A stretch of 64,000 nucleotides of DNA from assembly GCA_001972305.1 (NCBI GenBank), contig BDDD01001498.1, forward strand, positions 175,802 to 239,801. Reading direction: 5' to 3'. Both the position numbers and the translations under genes were made by a program. Of the stretch, positions 12,071 to 22,784 are shown one piece after another. The first letter of the stretch is position 1; each line of letters starts with the position of its first letter. The notes beneath the pieces are model-generated. The model was not told where the DNA came from. It made no database searches and worked only from the letters and a program-made list of their open reading frames with translations. The DNA comes from Cephalotus follicularis. Its lineage: Eukaryota; Streptophyta; Magnoliopsida; Oxalidales; Cephalotaceae.

Positions 12071-12078
12071 TATAAATA
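12071..12078 (+). promoter_or_regulatory. TATA box of copia H LTR
   Basis: TATAAATA lies about 200 bp upstream of the LTR end, a normal place for an LTR promoter. Confidence 0.6.
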
Positions 12079-12272
12079 GTGTTTGCATCTCTCAATCCTT
12101 AATCTCTTTTAATTTTTCTATTTGTGTGATTGATAGATGCTTGTTTAATCTTCTTTATACACTAGTTTAATTTCTTTGTACTTATTCATCATCTTGGTTT
12201 ATTTTGTTAAAATTGAAAAAGTAGAGATATCCATAGAATATACAATTCACCCCCTCTTGTATATTCTCTCAA

Positions 12273-12288
12273 TTGGTATCATAGCTGG
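12273..12288 (+). other. Primer binding site of copia H (tRNA-iMet, mutated)
   Basis: TTGGTATCATAGC differs by one base from TGGTATCAGAGC and sits directly after the LTR end. Confidence 0.75.
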
Positions 12289-12327
12289 TATCTCGTTATT
12301 CATAATTGTTAGAGATAAAAGATCTAT

Positions 12328-13214
12328 GGCATCCATCATTTGTCGTGAAAGTCAATCCCTCTATAGTCCCCTTACTTTGATGGTGAAAACTATAGTTATT
12401 GGAAAGTTAGAATGATTATTTTTATTCAAGCTTTGAACTATTGTGAGATAATTATGGATGTACCTAATATGCCTACTACTATAGTTGACGGCAAAGTTTT
12501 GCCAAAACTTAAAAATGAGTACAATGTTTTTTATTAGAAGAAATTGCAATTGAATGGTCGTGCGATGCATATTTTTTATTGTACTTTAGGCCATAATGAG
12601 TTTAATAGAATATATTCTTGTGTTTCGATTGAAGAAATATGGAATAGACTTGAGAGTACACATGAGGATACTAATCAAGTCAAAGATGCTAGAATTGATA
12701 TGCTTATTCATAAATATGAATTATTTGAAATGAAAAATTATGAATCTATTGATTATATGTTTGCTAGATTTATCAATAGTATAAATTTGCTAAATTCTCT
12801 TGGTAAATCATTTTCTAAAATGAGCTTGTGAGAAAAATCCTTAGGTCCTTGCCTAAATCTTGGCAAGACAAAGTGACCCCTATTGAAGAAGCAAAGGACC
12901 TCACCGAACTTGCATTGGAAGAACTTCTTGGGTCACTCCTCACATATGAGCTTGCAATGTGGATGATGGAACATGGAAATGAAGAGATGATTGTGTTCAA
13001 ATCATCAATAAAAGAAAAGAGTGATGAAGAAGAAGTTAGCAAAGAATGGAGAAATATGTATGAATTTAGCTCTGATAATGAAAAAGTTGCAAATTTTTGC
13101 ACGATGGCAATAGAAGAAGGACTAAATAATGAGGTACATAAATTTTCTCATGCTTATAATGAATCTTATAAATTAGTAATTGGTTATGGAGTTAAATGGT
13201 TAAATCCCAATTAA
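12328..13214 (+). pseudogene. gag: Copia gag (UBN2 type), broken
   Basis: The gag would form the virus-like particle that packages the element RNA. After an ATG at 12328 the reading crosses frames. ENYSYWKVRM near 12385-12415 is the N-terminal tryptophan motif. LNGRAMHIFY, EEIWNRLESTHEDTNQVKDA and KYELFEMKNYESIDYMFARF follow in the open frame 12544-12831. RKILRSLPKSW and LTELALEELLGSL follow in the frame 12828-13214. This is the domain order of copia UBN2 gag. Defects are a frameshift near 12375, an in-frame TAG near 12537 and a frameshift near 12828. Similarity ends near 13214 and no protease or pol follows, so the element is truncated. Confidence 0.85.
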
Positions 13215-13342
13215 TCAATTGTGTTTTACTTGGTTTTATTACATTATTTAGTTGCATTAAATTTTATATATCTATATATACATATGTTTATTAATCATTT
13301 GCATTCTGAATATATGTGGTTAAAAAGTTTCAATGTATGCTT
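13215..13342. other. Unassigned AT-rich spacer
   Basis: A short AT-rich stretch between the gag relic and the next LTR. I see nothing in it. Confidence 0.4.
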
Positions 13343-13737
13343 TGTTAGATAGGATGACCCAACAAGCCATTCGATGGCTCTTGTATTCGGACTTATCTAT
13401 GTATAAAACAGTCTTATTCCATTTATATGACATATGTTTTTTTTCTTATAATGTTTATGACATTATATCACATATGTTTTATCTTATAATTGAAGTAGAT
13501 TAATTTCGTATTACCTACTTACACATGTGATGCCCTGTCATATAAGGTCGAATGCCAAGCATGGGGGCAGTGAGATTGGCTACCTTATTCCTTATGACGA
13601 AATAGATCCAAGTCGTAGGTTCACTTACTGGGCATTGGTGAACCGGATAGACTTTCGTGCACTGTGCCTACTCCCGTGGATGGGAGGATAGAGAATCTCA
13701 CTACCATCTGTGGGGAACACTAAGGCAAGTGCGAGGT
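13343..13737. mobile_element. Family I LTR fragment, copy 2 (left part)
   Basis: Begins TGTTAGATAGGATGACCCAA and closely follows 43747-44010, including the AATTGAAGTAG block and the GTGATGCCCTG block. It is interrupted by solo LTR B1, and the right part resumes at 27079. Confidence 0.65.
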
Positions 13738-14149
13738 TGTCACACCCCGTTTCTATAACAACAATAGGTCATGGCAATCGACATATATCCAGCTTATTGC
13801 AATTTACGAATAAATTGAAACCTTTCAAAACATAATATCTTGCAGAAGCACATGAATCATAAGCTGAAACCACACGTATCATCACGTATCATGCATCACA
13901 TACTACATGATACTAGCATTTTCATCTTATAACCATTGTCAAAAGCCCTCAAACGGAGCGTGATCTGATATTCGATCAGTTACATTAAAACACCAATACA
14001 GTAATCTCAAAAGTAAACATTTCTCAAAGTAAATACAACATAAGGACAATTCATTATTACAACAACTAATTTAAACATTCCTCGGAGGAAAACACAATTT
14101 AAACTTCACTTCGCTACCCCAAGCCCAACGGTGACAATCCACTGCATCA

Positions 14150-14196
14150 ACCTGAAATGTAGGGGGTTAGCCTTTGTCCTCACTCGGCTAAGTAGA
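14150..14196 (-). promoter_or_regulatory. Branch-point / splice-acceptor-like module, B1
   Basis: On the minus strand, ACTTAGCCGAGTGAGGACAA, then AGGCTAACCCCCTA and ATTTCAG. It is nearly identical to the modules of E (31258) and B2 (58550). Confidence 0.5.
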
Positions 14197-14273
14197 GAAT
14201 ATATAATGCACTTCGGGACTTAATGATAATGAATGGCATGAAATGAATGCACCATGATGCAATACACAATGTG

Positions 14274-14307
<34 letters not shown>

Positions 14308-14489
14308 CGTATATATGTATATGTGCCAAAAGGTACGACCATGCCAAGCGGCTATAACCATACAAACTATCAATCAGGTCACTAAGGACTCATCAATCCA
14401 GTCAATCATGTCACAGAGGACAAATCAATGACTCAGTCAATCAATCATCAGTCGATCAGTCATGCCACAAAGGAAAACACTCCAAACGG

Positions 14490-15170
14490 GGATGCTTCCA
14501 CTCTGTGTTTAGCACCCGATCACTTCCACTCTGTGTTTAGCACCCGATCACTTCCACTCTGTGTTTAGCAACCCGGTTACTTCCGCTCTGCGTTTAGTAA
14601 CAGCCACAATAATCAATCAGTCACATCGGACAAACAATCCATTCATCATGTCACATCAGACAAACAATCCATTCAGGGATGCTTCCACTCTGTGTCCGAT
14701 TACTTTCGCCCTGTGTTTAGTAACCACCGAATGTGGGAGTCCCTAGCTACTTCCACTCTGTGTTTATTAGCCAGGTTACTTCCGTTCTGTGTTTAGTAAC
14801 TAATGCGGAATTCTCATCACAATCCATCAATCAATCAATCCAGTCAAACAATCCATTACAGTCGAACATGTCACAACGGACAAACAATCCAATAATCAGG
14901 TCACTAAGACCCATCAATCCAATTCAAGTTACTTACACAACAGTGCTTAGCAACCGGTTACTTACACAACAGTGCTTAGTAACCAACAGGGAGTCCTTGG
15001 ATACTTACTCAACAGAGCTTAGTAACCATTGTATGGGAAACCCTAGCTACTTACTCAATAGAGCTTAGTAGCTACCGTATATGGAATCTCCGGCTACTTC
15101 CTCAACAAAGCTTAGTAGTGGAATTCCTGACTACTTACTCAACAAAGCTTAGCAGCCAACCATAATCAAT
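14490..15170. repeat. Tandem hairpin array in B1 LTR
   Basis: About twelve units of 26-30 nt are visible. Each is able to fold: GGTTACT...AGTAACC at 14956-14984, AGCTACT...AGTAGCT at 15045-15073, GTTACT...AGTAAC near 14575 and 14774. The loop is either TCCACTCTGTGTTT or TACTCAACAGAGCTT in type, and each holds an inner three-base stem (CAC/GTG, CGC/GCG or CTC/GAG). Stem bases change in pairs between units. Related units occur in B2 and B3. I know of no named element with this structure. Confidence 0.75.
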
Positions 15171-15233
15171 CAATCCATTACAAGTAATTATTAACAAATA
15201 TAATACTTGTAAACCATACATTTCCAAATGTAC

Positions 15234-17643
15234 TGTTGGAACCCGAGAGGGGTCCCGATTGATTTTGGGTCTAGGATGCAAGTGTGTTTAATTTAATTTT
15301 TCAAAAACACCAAGACTGCTAGTCAAGGTTCACAATTACATCTTCCTACCAAAATCTATGCTCCTAGGATCTCCGTTTAATATTCAATCGAACAAACAAA
15401 ATAGTCAAGCATACATCCACTTAATCGAAACCCATTCGGTAAACATTATAAACATAAGATTAGGAACCATACCAACGTTGGCGGCTCCATCACTTTGTCG
15501 CTACACGCTTACCGAAGCAACTGCTGGTTACCGGCTCCACTGCCAGTTTTCGGCAGTTCCACGAAAACTTCAACCAAGACACAAACGGACTCCAAAAAAT
15601 CTGCTCACCTCGTTTCTGGAGGAGACGCGCTGGGAAGTACCCCGGAAGGCGGCGAACAGCGGCGGTGACTCACTGAGTTGGACTCAGTGCAACTCGGTCA
15701 ATGCGTCATTGACCGGTGGTGACATATTTGAACGGCAACACCCTAACAAACGCACTAGTGGCTGAGACTCACCGTGACTCGGGCTGAGACGCCAAGTCAC
15801 GGCACACAGTGAATAGACTCGGCAGAGTCGACTCAGAACAACAATCCGGCCACAAAACGAATGGAAAACGCCAGGAAAAGCCTAATCTAAGGTCAATGTG
15901 GGTAGAGCCAAAGCTTGGCTCCACCTACGGTGACTGTCGGCGGCGGAAGAGGCGCCGACAGTGGGAGACGCGTAAAGCGTCGGGCCAAACCAGAGAGAGA
16001 AGAAAAAAACGGGAGAGAAAAAGAGAGAGGCTTACCGTGGATGAAAGCCGACCTCTTTCCCTGGCCACCGACGTCGCTGCGTCATCTTCTACGGCTGGAT
16101 CGCACGCCTGGTGCGAAACGCACGAGACCCGTGCGTTTTCTCTCACCATTTTTTGTGCCCCACGTGAAAGTGGCGTGAGAAATTGGCAAAAACTAAACAT
16201 AATGCCAATTTTGACTTAGTCAAAATCCCAAAATCTCTTTCTGTATTATCTTAACATATAACATAAGTATCTCTCTGGTTTAAAGTATGTGCCCCACACA
16301 TCGTATATTAAACATACTCCCACTGTGGTTTCTCTTAATATATCAATTTGACAATACGGTGGTAAATTTAAATAAATAAATAAACCACTAATGTCAAATT
16401 AATATATACTAGTTTAAAAACTAGATTTCCTACCAAGTTAGCATGTGTGTAGCATGCATCACTTTTCCAATAATCAGGTGGGACCCGAAAGCCCGGTTTG
16501 AATCCGGTACGACTATCCCAATAGTCCCCGACTATTAAAACAGCCCCGGTGTGAATCCCATCACCCCCCGGATCTGTAGAATTAACTACGTCTATAAGTC
16601 GACATCCGGTTAAACCAGTACTTTATCCAGTCAACGGCATATGTGTCATGTATCCTACGTCATACTTGGCTTCGACCGTGACCTAGGGTTCGGAATAATG
16701 TCACCCCTAGGTAAAGTCGCAATAACTATAAATTTACGTATGCATTGAGACTTTCGGCAAACCTCCCCGGAAACCCCGTTTCCAGTCTGCGTATACCTGA
16801 TCAGGGTTTTATGAGTCTCAACGGACATAAATAATATAGAGCCGATCACCCTTCATACGGGTGTGACGATCCCTTATTGCGAACTCGCCCATACATCTCA
16901 ATGAAGCTCCCACAAGGCCCAAAGACAACCCTTTTGCCTACACATGGCTAGTGCTGTGCAAGGTGGAAATCAAAGCCAAGCAGTTACAACACAATGCATG
17001 CCAGCCGCTCAGGTCTAACGATACAACGTAGCTCCACGAATGGTCTACTAGTCACCATAGACTATACACTACCGAGACAATAGGAATCCTATTGACATAG
17101 GTATGACTTTCCAAATAGGTTTCCTATGGTGGGTATGTTCTGTCTCATGCTCCATAGCACGAACCCCGTATTATGCTTTAGGATAAATACAAATGGTAAT
17201 GAGATGGTCCATCCTCCACATACCCCGGGAGCAAGCATAATACGACAAGTCTTTACGTTTCAACAATTGCCCTAAGAAAGTGAACCTATGACTTGGAACA
17301 TTCTGTTAGAAGGGAGTAAGGATCTCATTCTCATAACCGCTCAGGCATGAGATCCAACCCCTCGTACGATAGGGCACTATATGTGTACTCGGATGACATG
17401 GTGATCACCCGATCCATTTAAGATTTTTTGGGATATACGTATAGGGGGTTGCCATTGTTGATTGAATATGCACTATAAAACACAAAAAGGAATTCAAATT
17501 GTATAAATAGAGAGTGTAATATACACACATGCAGCCGGCCCGCGGCTTAAAGAGATATCTCTAGTTAAGGAGTGCATCTCATACATACATATATATTTAT
17601 GCAGAGCCACTTTGTGGCATGCAGGGACACCCCTACTCTAACA
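15234..17643 (-). repeat. Copia G 3' LTR (2410 bp)
   Basis: TGTTGGAACCC...CTCTAACA. Compared with the 5' LTR it retains about 520 bp (roughly 16753-17271) and about 75 bp (near 17465-17545) that the other copy lacks. At 2.4 kb it is long for a copia LTR. The frames at 15358-16219 are not genes: they lie in the GC-richer LTR leader that is repeated, with changes, at 23030-23776. Confidence 0.93.
16028..16045 (-). promoter_or_regulatory. Splice-donor-like site, copia G 3' LTR
   Basis: On the minus strand CCACG|GTAAGCCTC is followed by a long CT run. The same site lies at 23588-23600 in the 5' LTR. GTAAG matches the plant donor consensus. Compare gypsy A (1257) and B (26314). Confidence 0.4.
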
Positions 17644-17656
17644 ATCTCCCCCTTGG
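17644..17656 (-). other. Polypurine tract of copia G
   Basis: On the minus strand GGCCAAGGGGGAGAT abuts the 3' LTR. Confidence 0.8.
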
Positions 17657-17689
17657 CCCTCAAGCCACGAAGACCTTTAGCCTAAGCCA

Positions 17690-17970
17690 ATCGCACTTCC
17701 GCTGTCACTTAAGTACTACTAATGCTCATGGCATTGGTCAGTGGGTTTGGCAAAATTTGCTCAGGTCAAAAATCTCTCTAGGATAATGTTTCCTCTGTAT
17801 ACGATATCAAGAATCATATAATATAATGATAGCGTTGCTTTATGTTTAGAAAGGTAATGAGACATGGGTTCCATAGCCTGTGCAAAGGCCCCCTATCGTC
17901 GTATCTCTACACAACCGGATGAACGATAGATGGAACTACATAAAGTTCCACAGTGAACTTCTGCTACCAA
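17690..17970 (-). pseudogene. Copia G RNase H C-terminal relic
   Basis: Minus-strand frames read AQAMEPMSHYLSKHKATL near 17870-17930 and LPNPLTNAMSI near 17730. These match copia RNase H tails (AI.QAKEP..H.RSKHI and NIADPLTKPL). Several stops and frame changes are present. The order, just before the purine tract, is correct for copia. Confidence 0.65.
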
Positions 17971-18669
17971 ACAGCAACTTTTCGGTATCATAGGCTATAA
18001 CATACTCTTATTCATGGTTGAGTCAACAGTATCCCACTGTTGTAGACTCCTCCAACTCACACAGCACCTTCGTTTAGGACAATCACTTATCTTGAACCGA
18101 TGTCATGATCATCTAGATCACAGATGAAATCAGAGTCAACAGAACTCTTATTCAATTCACTGTCTTCTCAAGAAGAAATTATGAGTCACTCTCAGATCTC
18201 TTTGACAATTCCCAGTGCCTCTCACAGGGATTGGACTGATAATCGACTAGCCAGACCCTTAGGCTTGTATGATGTCAGGCCTAGTACTAAGTATGATATT
18301 GCATGATGTAACTTTTAGCCGAAGCTTAAGGTAGCCCACTCATGCAACACTTTCCTCTGATGTCTCTTTCAACATCCTCTTGGAAAGATGAATTCCTTGG
18401 CTAATTGGCAGTAAGCCAAACGTGGAATTCAAAAGTCCATACTATATCAGCACCCTGCTGATGTACTGGCTTTGGGAAAGTCAAAACAACCTACTTGATC
18501 TACTCTTAAGATCTTCATTCTCAAAACGTAGGAAGTCTCTCCCAAATCCTTTTGGAGAAGTTCTTGGTTAATTATACTATAACATACCTACAGCATTACC
18601 AATGGGTAGAATTTTATCTATGTATATTACCAAGAAAGTGATATCTGGGATATACTATTTCCGGTAGAC
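17971..18669 (-). pseudogene. Copia G RT-RNase H connection, decayed
   Basis: By position this should encode the rest of RT and the start of RNase H. I find no continuous frame and no clear YVDD motif, so it is annotated by context only. Confidence 0.4.
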
Positions 18670-18927
18670 TTAAGGCATAGCATCGTTTTTGATAAAATCA
18701 AAAACAGATGTTTCAGCTACGGGATGCTTGATAAGGTCATACACAAACCTTAGGAGCTTGCACACACTCTGTGCTAATGTTCCTTGGATGTAAACCCCTC
18801 GGATTTGGGACATTAAGATGTCCCCTTCAAAATAGTCCTTTTTCAAGGTCATCTTGACATCCTTTGGCCATTTGTTATATCCATAACGAGTGGAAATTAC
18901 AAGCATTATCCGAATGGACTTAATCAT
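18670..18927 (-). pseudogene. pol: Copia G reverse transcriptase relic
   Basis: The frame contains KSIRIMLVISTRYGY, KWPKDVKMTLKK, ILMSQIRGVYIQG and SVCKLLRFVYDLIKHP. These line up with the copia RT core KSIR.LLAIAA.YDYEIWQMDVKTAFLNG...VYM.QPEGF...KVCKLKKSIYGLKQA. The catalytic aspartate region QMDVKTAF has changed to PKDVKMTL, with the aspartate kept. The frame is about 85 codons, a fragment of the roughly 250-residue domain, and the rest is out of frame. It would have copied element RNA into DNA. Confidence 0.8.
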
Positions 18928-19578
18928 TACGATTTAAAGGTTTTAACCTTTTCCATTAACTCCTATCTTCCTCTTGAAGATATATATGCAACCATTGGGC
19001 AACCTGCCTATGGGATCATTAACCAAGTTCCATACTCGGATGACATATATGGCGTCCATTTCAGATTTCATGACTCCCAGCCATGCCTAGAAAACAGTGC
19101 TCTTCACTATTTCCTTTGTAGCTGACAGGCTCGTCATCATCAATGACTTTAGGTTTATCAGTGCCTATTGCGAGAAAACCATATTTCTTAGACGCTGTTA
19201 AAGCCTTGCCTGATCTCCTCTCACGAGGAGTGCCTTAATGAGATCCCTTCTCAGGTTGGGATCCTTTCCCAAATCTTGTCTTTAGAGGGTTCCATCTCTA
19301 ATTCCTCATCGTCCTGTGGGCTTTCACAAGATAATAACTCACTTAGGTATACTTTACTCCTACTGATTCCTGTAAACAGGTATTCCCCTTTGGTATTTTA
19401 CAGTACACAAAACAAATATCATTTGTTTGCTAGGATGGTTGAAATGAAATCCTAAGCACTTATTAGGATATCCCACAAAATCGGCAACGATCCGCTCGCG
19501 CCTCCAGCTTAGAAGGTTTTCGCCTTCTTATATAAGCCGGACAGACATTAACCCTCTTGGTTTAGGCTGGGTTTCCTC

Positions 19579-19938
19579 CTATTTAATATCTTGAAAGATA
19601 TGGAGGGGATGGATTTCATAGGAATCCGGATTAGGATCTACGCTACCACTGCAACACATAATCCCAGAAGGAGATAAGAAGATGAATAAAAGACATAATG
19701 GATTTGACATATTCACGAATGTCAATTCCCTCCGTTTGGATACATCATCACAGTATGGTGTTCCAGAAGGGATCCATTGAGAGAGAATTCCGTTATCTCT
19801 CAAATAACCCAAGAATTTTGCAGACAGGTATTCGCTTCCCCGATCAGAGCGTAATGCTCTAATGGGTTTACCTGTTTGCATTTCTACTTCATGTCTAAAT
19901 GCCTTAACACTTTCAAGGGATTCAGATTTGTGTTTCAC
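19579..19938 (-). pseudogene. pol: Copia G integrase core relic
   Basis: The first 70 codons read FRHEVEMQTGKPIRALRSDR, then GSEYLSAKFLGYLRDNGIL, SQWIPSGTP and VSKRR. This is the second half of the copia integrase core (LRSDRGGEYLS.EF...L.E.GI.SQLTPPGTPQ.NGVSERRNRTL). The aspartate of SDRG is present. The glutamate of the D,D-35-E triad has become K in VSKRR. After that the frame runs into unrelated residues until a second match, SYEIHPLHIFQDIK, near its end. It lies upstream of RT in the sense direction, as in copia. Confidence 0.85.
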
Positions 19939-20589
19939 CCGAAACGCTTACCGAAACCATGACGAATCACTGGTGAAGGTAATGAAGTAGTGAAAACCTT
20001 CACGTGCATTGTCTGACATTATACTACAAATATCAATATGGATATATTACAATATGTCCATTACATTCTCTCCATACTTGGAGAAAAGAGATTTGGTCAT
20101 TACACCAATCAAACATGATGTACACGTTGGAAGGGACTCCTCGTCCTAGATGTTCAAAAGTCCATCATTAACCAAGCGTGTTTATCTAGCCTCGCTAGAA
20201 TGACCTAATAAACAATGCAAAAGGTTATGAAGGATTTATATCAAATTTCTCTTGTAGTCTTTTATTATTAATTCATTGCTCAATAGCTGGTGCTATTGTT
20301 TGATTAGTATTTAAGACTTAAAACCCATTATCTTGTTAATCAGTACCAACTGATACACAACCAGAAAATAATAGCCATAATCCTCATGTAATAAACAAAA
20401 AGCTCCTAGCTTTACAAAATATACATTAGAATTTGCTAATCAAAGTTTAGAACAAAAGTTCTTTACAATGTTTACAAGAGTTTAGTCTATATACAAAAGC
20501 CACATTGCTTTATATATACAAATCAAAATATCCTACAACATAAAAGTAGATCCCCGATCTTCATGTCATAGGTACATTGCATCCTCAGC

Positions 20590-20780
20590 TCCCAGCTGCC
20601 TAGCTCCTCTTAGCATCCTGCAAAGAGTTAAAAATATTAGTCTCACAACCTGAGTCCAAAAACCCAAATTGAACTTACATTGTAAGCTAAGTGGAATATG
20701 AAAAATATGACGGTACCTAACCCCGAGGCACCATATGCAATGGAAGCAAGAAATTGTGTGCAATTTCTCTTCCAATATCC
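20590..20780 (-). pseudogene. pol: Copia G zinc knuckle and aspartic protease relic
   Basis: On the minus strand CFHC near 20735-20750 begins a degenerate gag knuckle. About 90 bp downstream FLDSGCETNIFNSLQD spans the protease active site, the DSG motif. A stop follows in the same frame. The protease would have cut the gag-pol polyprotein. Confidence 0.65.
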
Positions 20781-20981
20781 TGACTTCCCACACAGAAGCA
20801 AGATATCTCCTTAATAAGCTTTTTAATCCTCTAATGGATGGTATCCTCAAACCACGTGAAGCGGTTCCTTTTCTTTCTTCCTTATGGGCTCATTGCCCTT
20901 CGAACTGGATCTTCTTGATCCACCACTCCTTGAGGTTGTTCCAGAAGAATGAATAGGTATCACAGATTGTTTTGATCCATA

Positions 20982-21248
20982 CTAGTCCAAAACTACCTTA
21001 TCAGTCCTCGACTGTGTGCCAAACAACTCCTCAAGTTGTATCAACAGGGCATATAAGGTCTGTGAAGAAATACATAGCGTTTTCCAGTTTGGTATCAAGG
21101 CAACACTCGCCATGTATTGAGGTCTATGATCGTCGTCCCACCACTTAGCCACCCCGGCCTTGTGATGGTCAGATGCATTGATCTCTAATGTGGGGGCTAT
21201 CTCAGTCATAACATGAACAACTCTCATGCTCGTGAGTATAATGCGCAA
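20982..21248 (-). pseudogene. gag: Copia G gag relic
   Basis: The frame carries WWDDDHRPQYMASVALI, then LCISSQTLYALLIQLEELFG and TQSRTDKV. These match copia gag (WW.DD..A..YMLAS.....TA.EI...L.ELFG.QSR). It is a short central piece of gag and upstream and downstream parts are frame-shifted. Confidence 0.75.
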
Positions 21249-21259
21249 CCATTCAAAAA

Positions 21260-22770
21260 ATGTGGATTATATCGCTTAAAGAAATATAAAACATGCCAAA
21301 TATCTGTGTTGTCTACCATTTGAGTGTATATAATATGTTATCTAACAACCTATTAGAAGAAACAAGAGAGTAATTTAGCAGATCATTCAATTTCATGTTA
21401 TTACCATCATTCTTGGTCTTTAGTAATTATGGCTCCTCCCACTATTCTAATAGTATCCCACACCTCCATGTGGAATTCGGGAAGTACCCGCCTCCTAGTG
21501 GGGATTGGAATCTATTTCGCATATTATGGTCTCCGCTGGGGGCAGGACAAACCATAATACCAAATAGGTAGGCTTTAAAGGCCAATTTACATTTGGGCCT
21601 CGCCCTTGTAATGCAAGATCCGATACATCATTCGGCCTCCCGATCCATACAATCCACCGCTATGGCGGCGCTAATAGCATGAACTCAGTATAAGTCTGTA
21701 CCCACAACCCTCAAAGAAATGAACCAGTTTTGATATCCACTAGGAGGCTAGTCAGAACACCAAAACTTAGTTATTTCCTTCCAGTCACAACACTAAAATT
21801 TAGTAGAAATGGTCATATGGGGGACCTCTGCTGAGGCAGTGCTATCCCCAATATATCCATACTAGTAAATGAAGGCGTGGAAGGCCAACGATGGAGCACC
21901 CTTGTGCCCCACTCCTTATGGACTTATTATTTCACAATTGGAGGAATTTGTGGTCTCATCAAATTTTAAATTACCAAAGCCGTTTATTAAATCAATTTTA
22001 ATCTTCCAATTCATTTGGAACGGCTTATTATGCTTGACGTGTTTGGATTGTTTGCAAAAAGTAAACATCCATCTCATGCATCCTATGATCCACATAGAAA
22101 TAAAAATGGCCTGGCTAGGGATTAAAACTAAGAGCGATCACATGAGCGTATGTGATCACTCGGTCTCCTAGGCGAACTATTTAAAACTACTTTATTACAA
22201 AATGCACCATGCATACATGGCCTTCACTTGGTCTTGCATTTTCCTTGATCTCCCTCTACATGCTCCTTTGCGATTCTTCTCTTCTTTTATTTACAAAAAT
22301 GAAATTTTAACAAATACATTTAAAAAAATAAAGAATAGAATACAAATGGAGGGAGAGAGAGAATTACACAAAAAAAGGAAAAATGGTGCTCGCAGGCAAC
22401 CATATTACAGACCAAATAAAGTACATGATAATAAAGCAATTTAAACCATCCACAAAAGAAACCAAAAGCTAGGTTCAATCCCATTACCTACCATCATGCA
22501 TAAGACATTTAAATCTATATCCACAATAGAAATAAATAAACACAAGCAATTTCAATTTCCGATGACCAGTCGAAATAATTCTAAGATTGCCGGTATTCCA
22601 ATAAAACTCCCACTAAATTATTTAAAATCTAGTTTCCCTCGGTTTAAGAAAAACTTAATTTTATAAAACAACAATGAGAAGGGAATTAAATTAGAATCTC
22701 AGCTGCTTTAATCATTCCAAAATAGTCACCAAAAAGCAAAATCGAAGTCCAATTGATATTAAAACGGATC
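21260..22770 (-). other. Copia G long untranslated leader
   Basis: About 1.5 kb between primer site and gag without a usable frame. It is repeated, with moderate divergence and on the plus strand, at 39341-40710. This confirms it belongs to the element and is not a separate insertion. Confidence 0.75.
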
Positions 22771-22783
22771 GCTCTGATACCAC
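22771..22783 (-). other. Primer binding site of copia G (tRNA-iMet)
   Basis: The minus strand reads TGGTATCAGAGC next to the 5' LTR boundary. Confidence 0.92.
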
Positions 22784-22784
22784 T

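Larger units (their letters stand above)
11003..12271 (+). repeat. Copia element H 5' LTR
   Basis: The end is firm: ATTCACCCCCTCTTGTATAT, then a CA end, immediately before an initiator-Met primer site. The start near TGTTTGGTTTTC is approximate. It shares TTGATTTTGATGATAA near the start and the CACCCCC..CTTGTATATT end with solo LTR K (37500-37986), so both belong to one SIRE-like copia group. A TATA box lies near the 3' part. Confidence 0.7.

Noticed and set aside
14490-15170. tRNA genes or microRNA precursors in the hairpin array
   Set aside because: Units are only 26-30 nt with 6-7 bp stems, too short for either, and no cloverleaf or box A/B is present.
15358-16219. Two 135-136 codon frames resembling a coding exon
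   Set aside because: They lie wholly inside the copia G LTR; the other LTR copy (23030-23776) has different, shorter frames.
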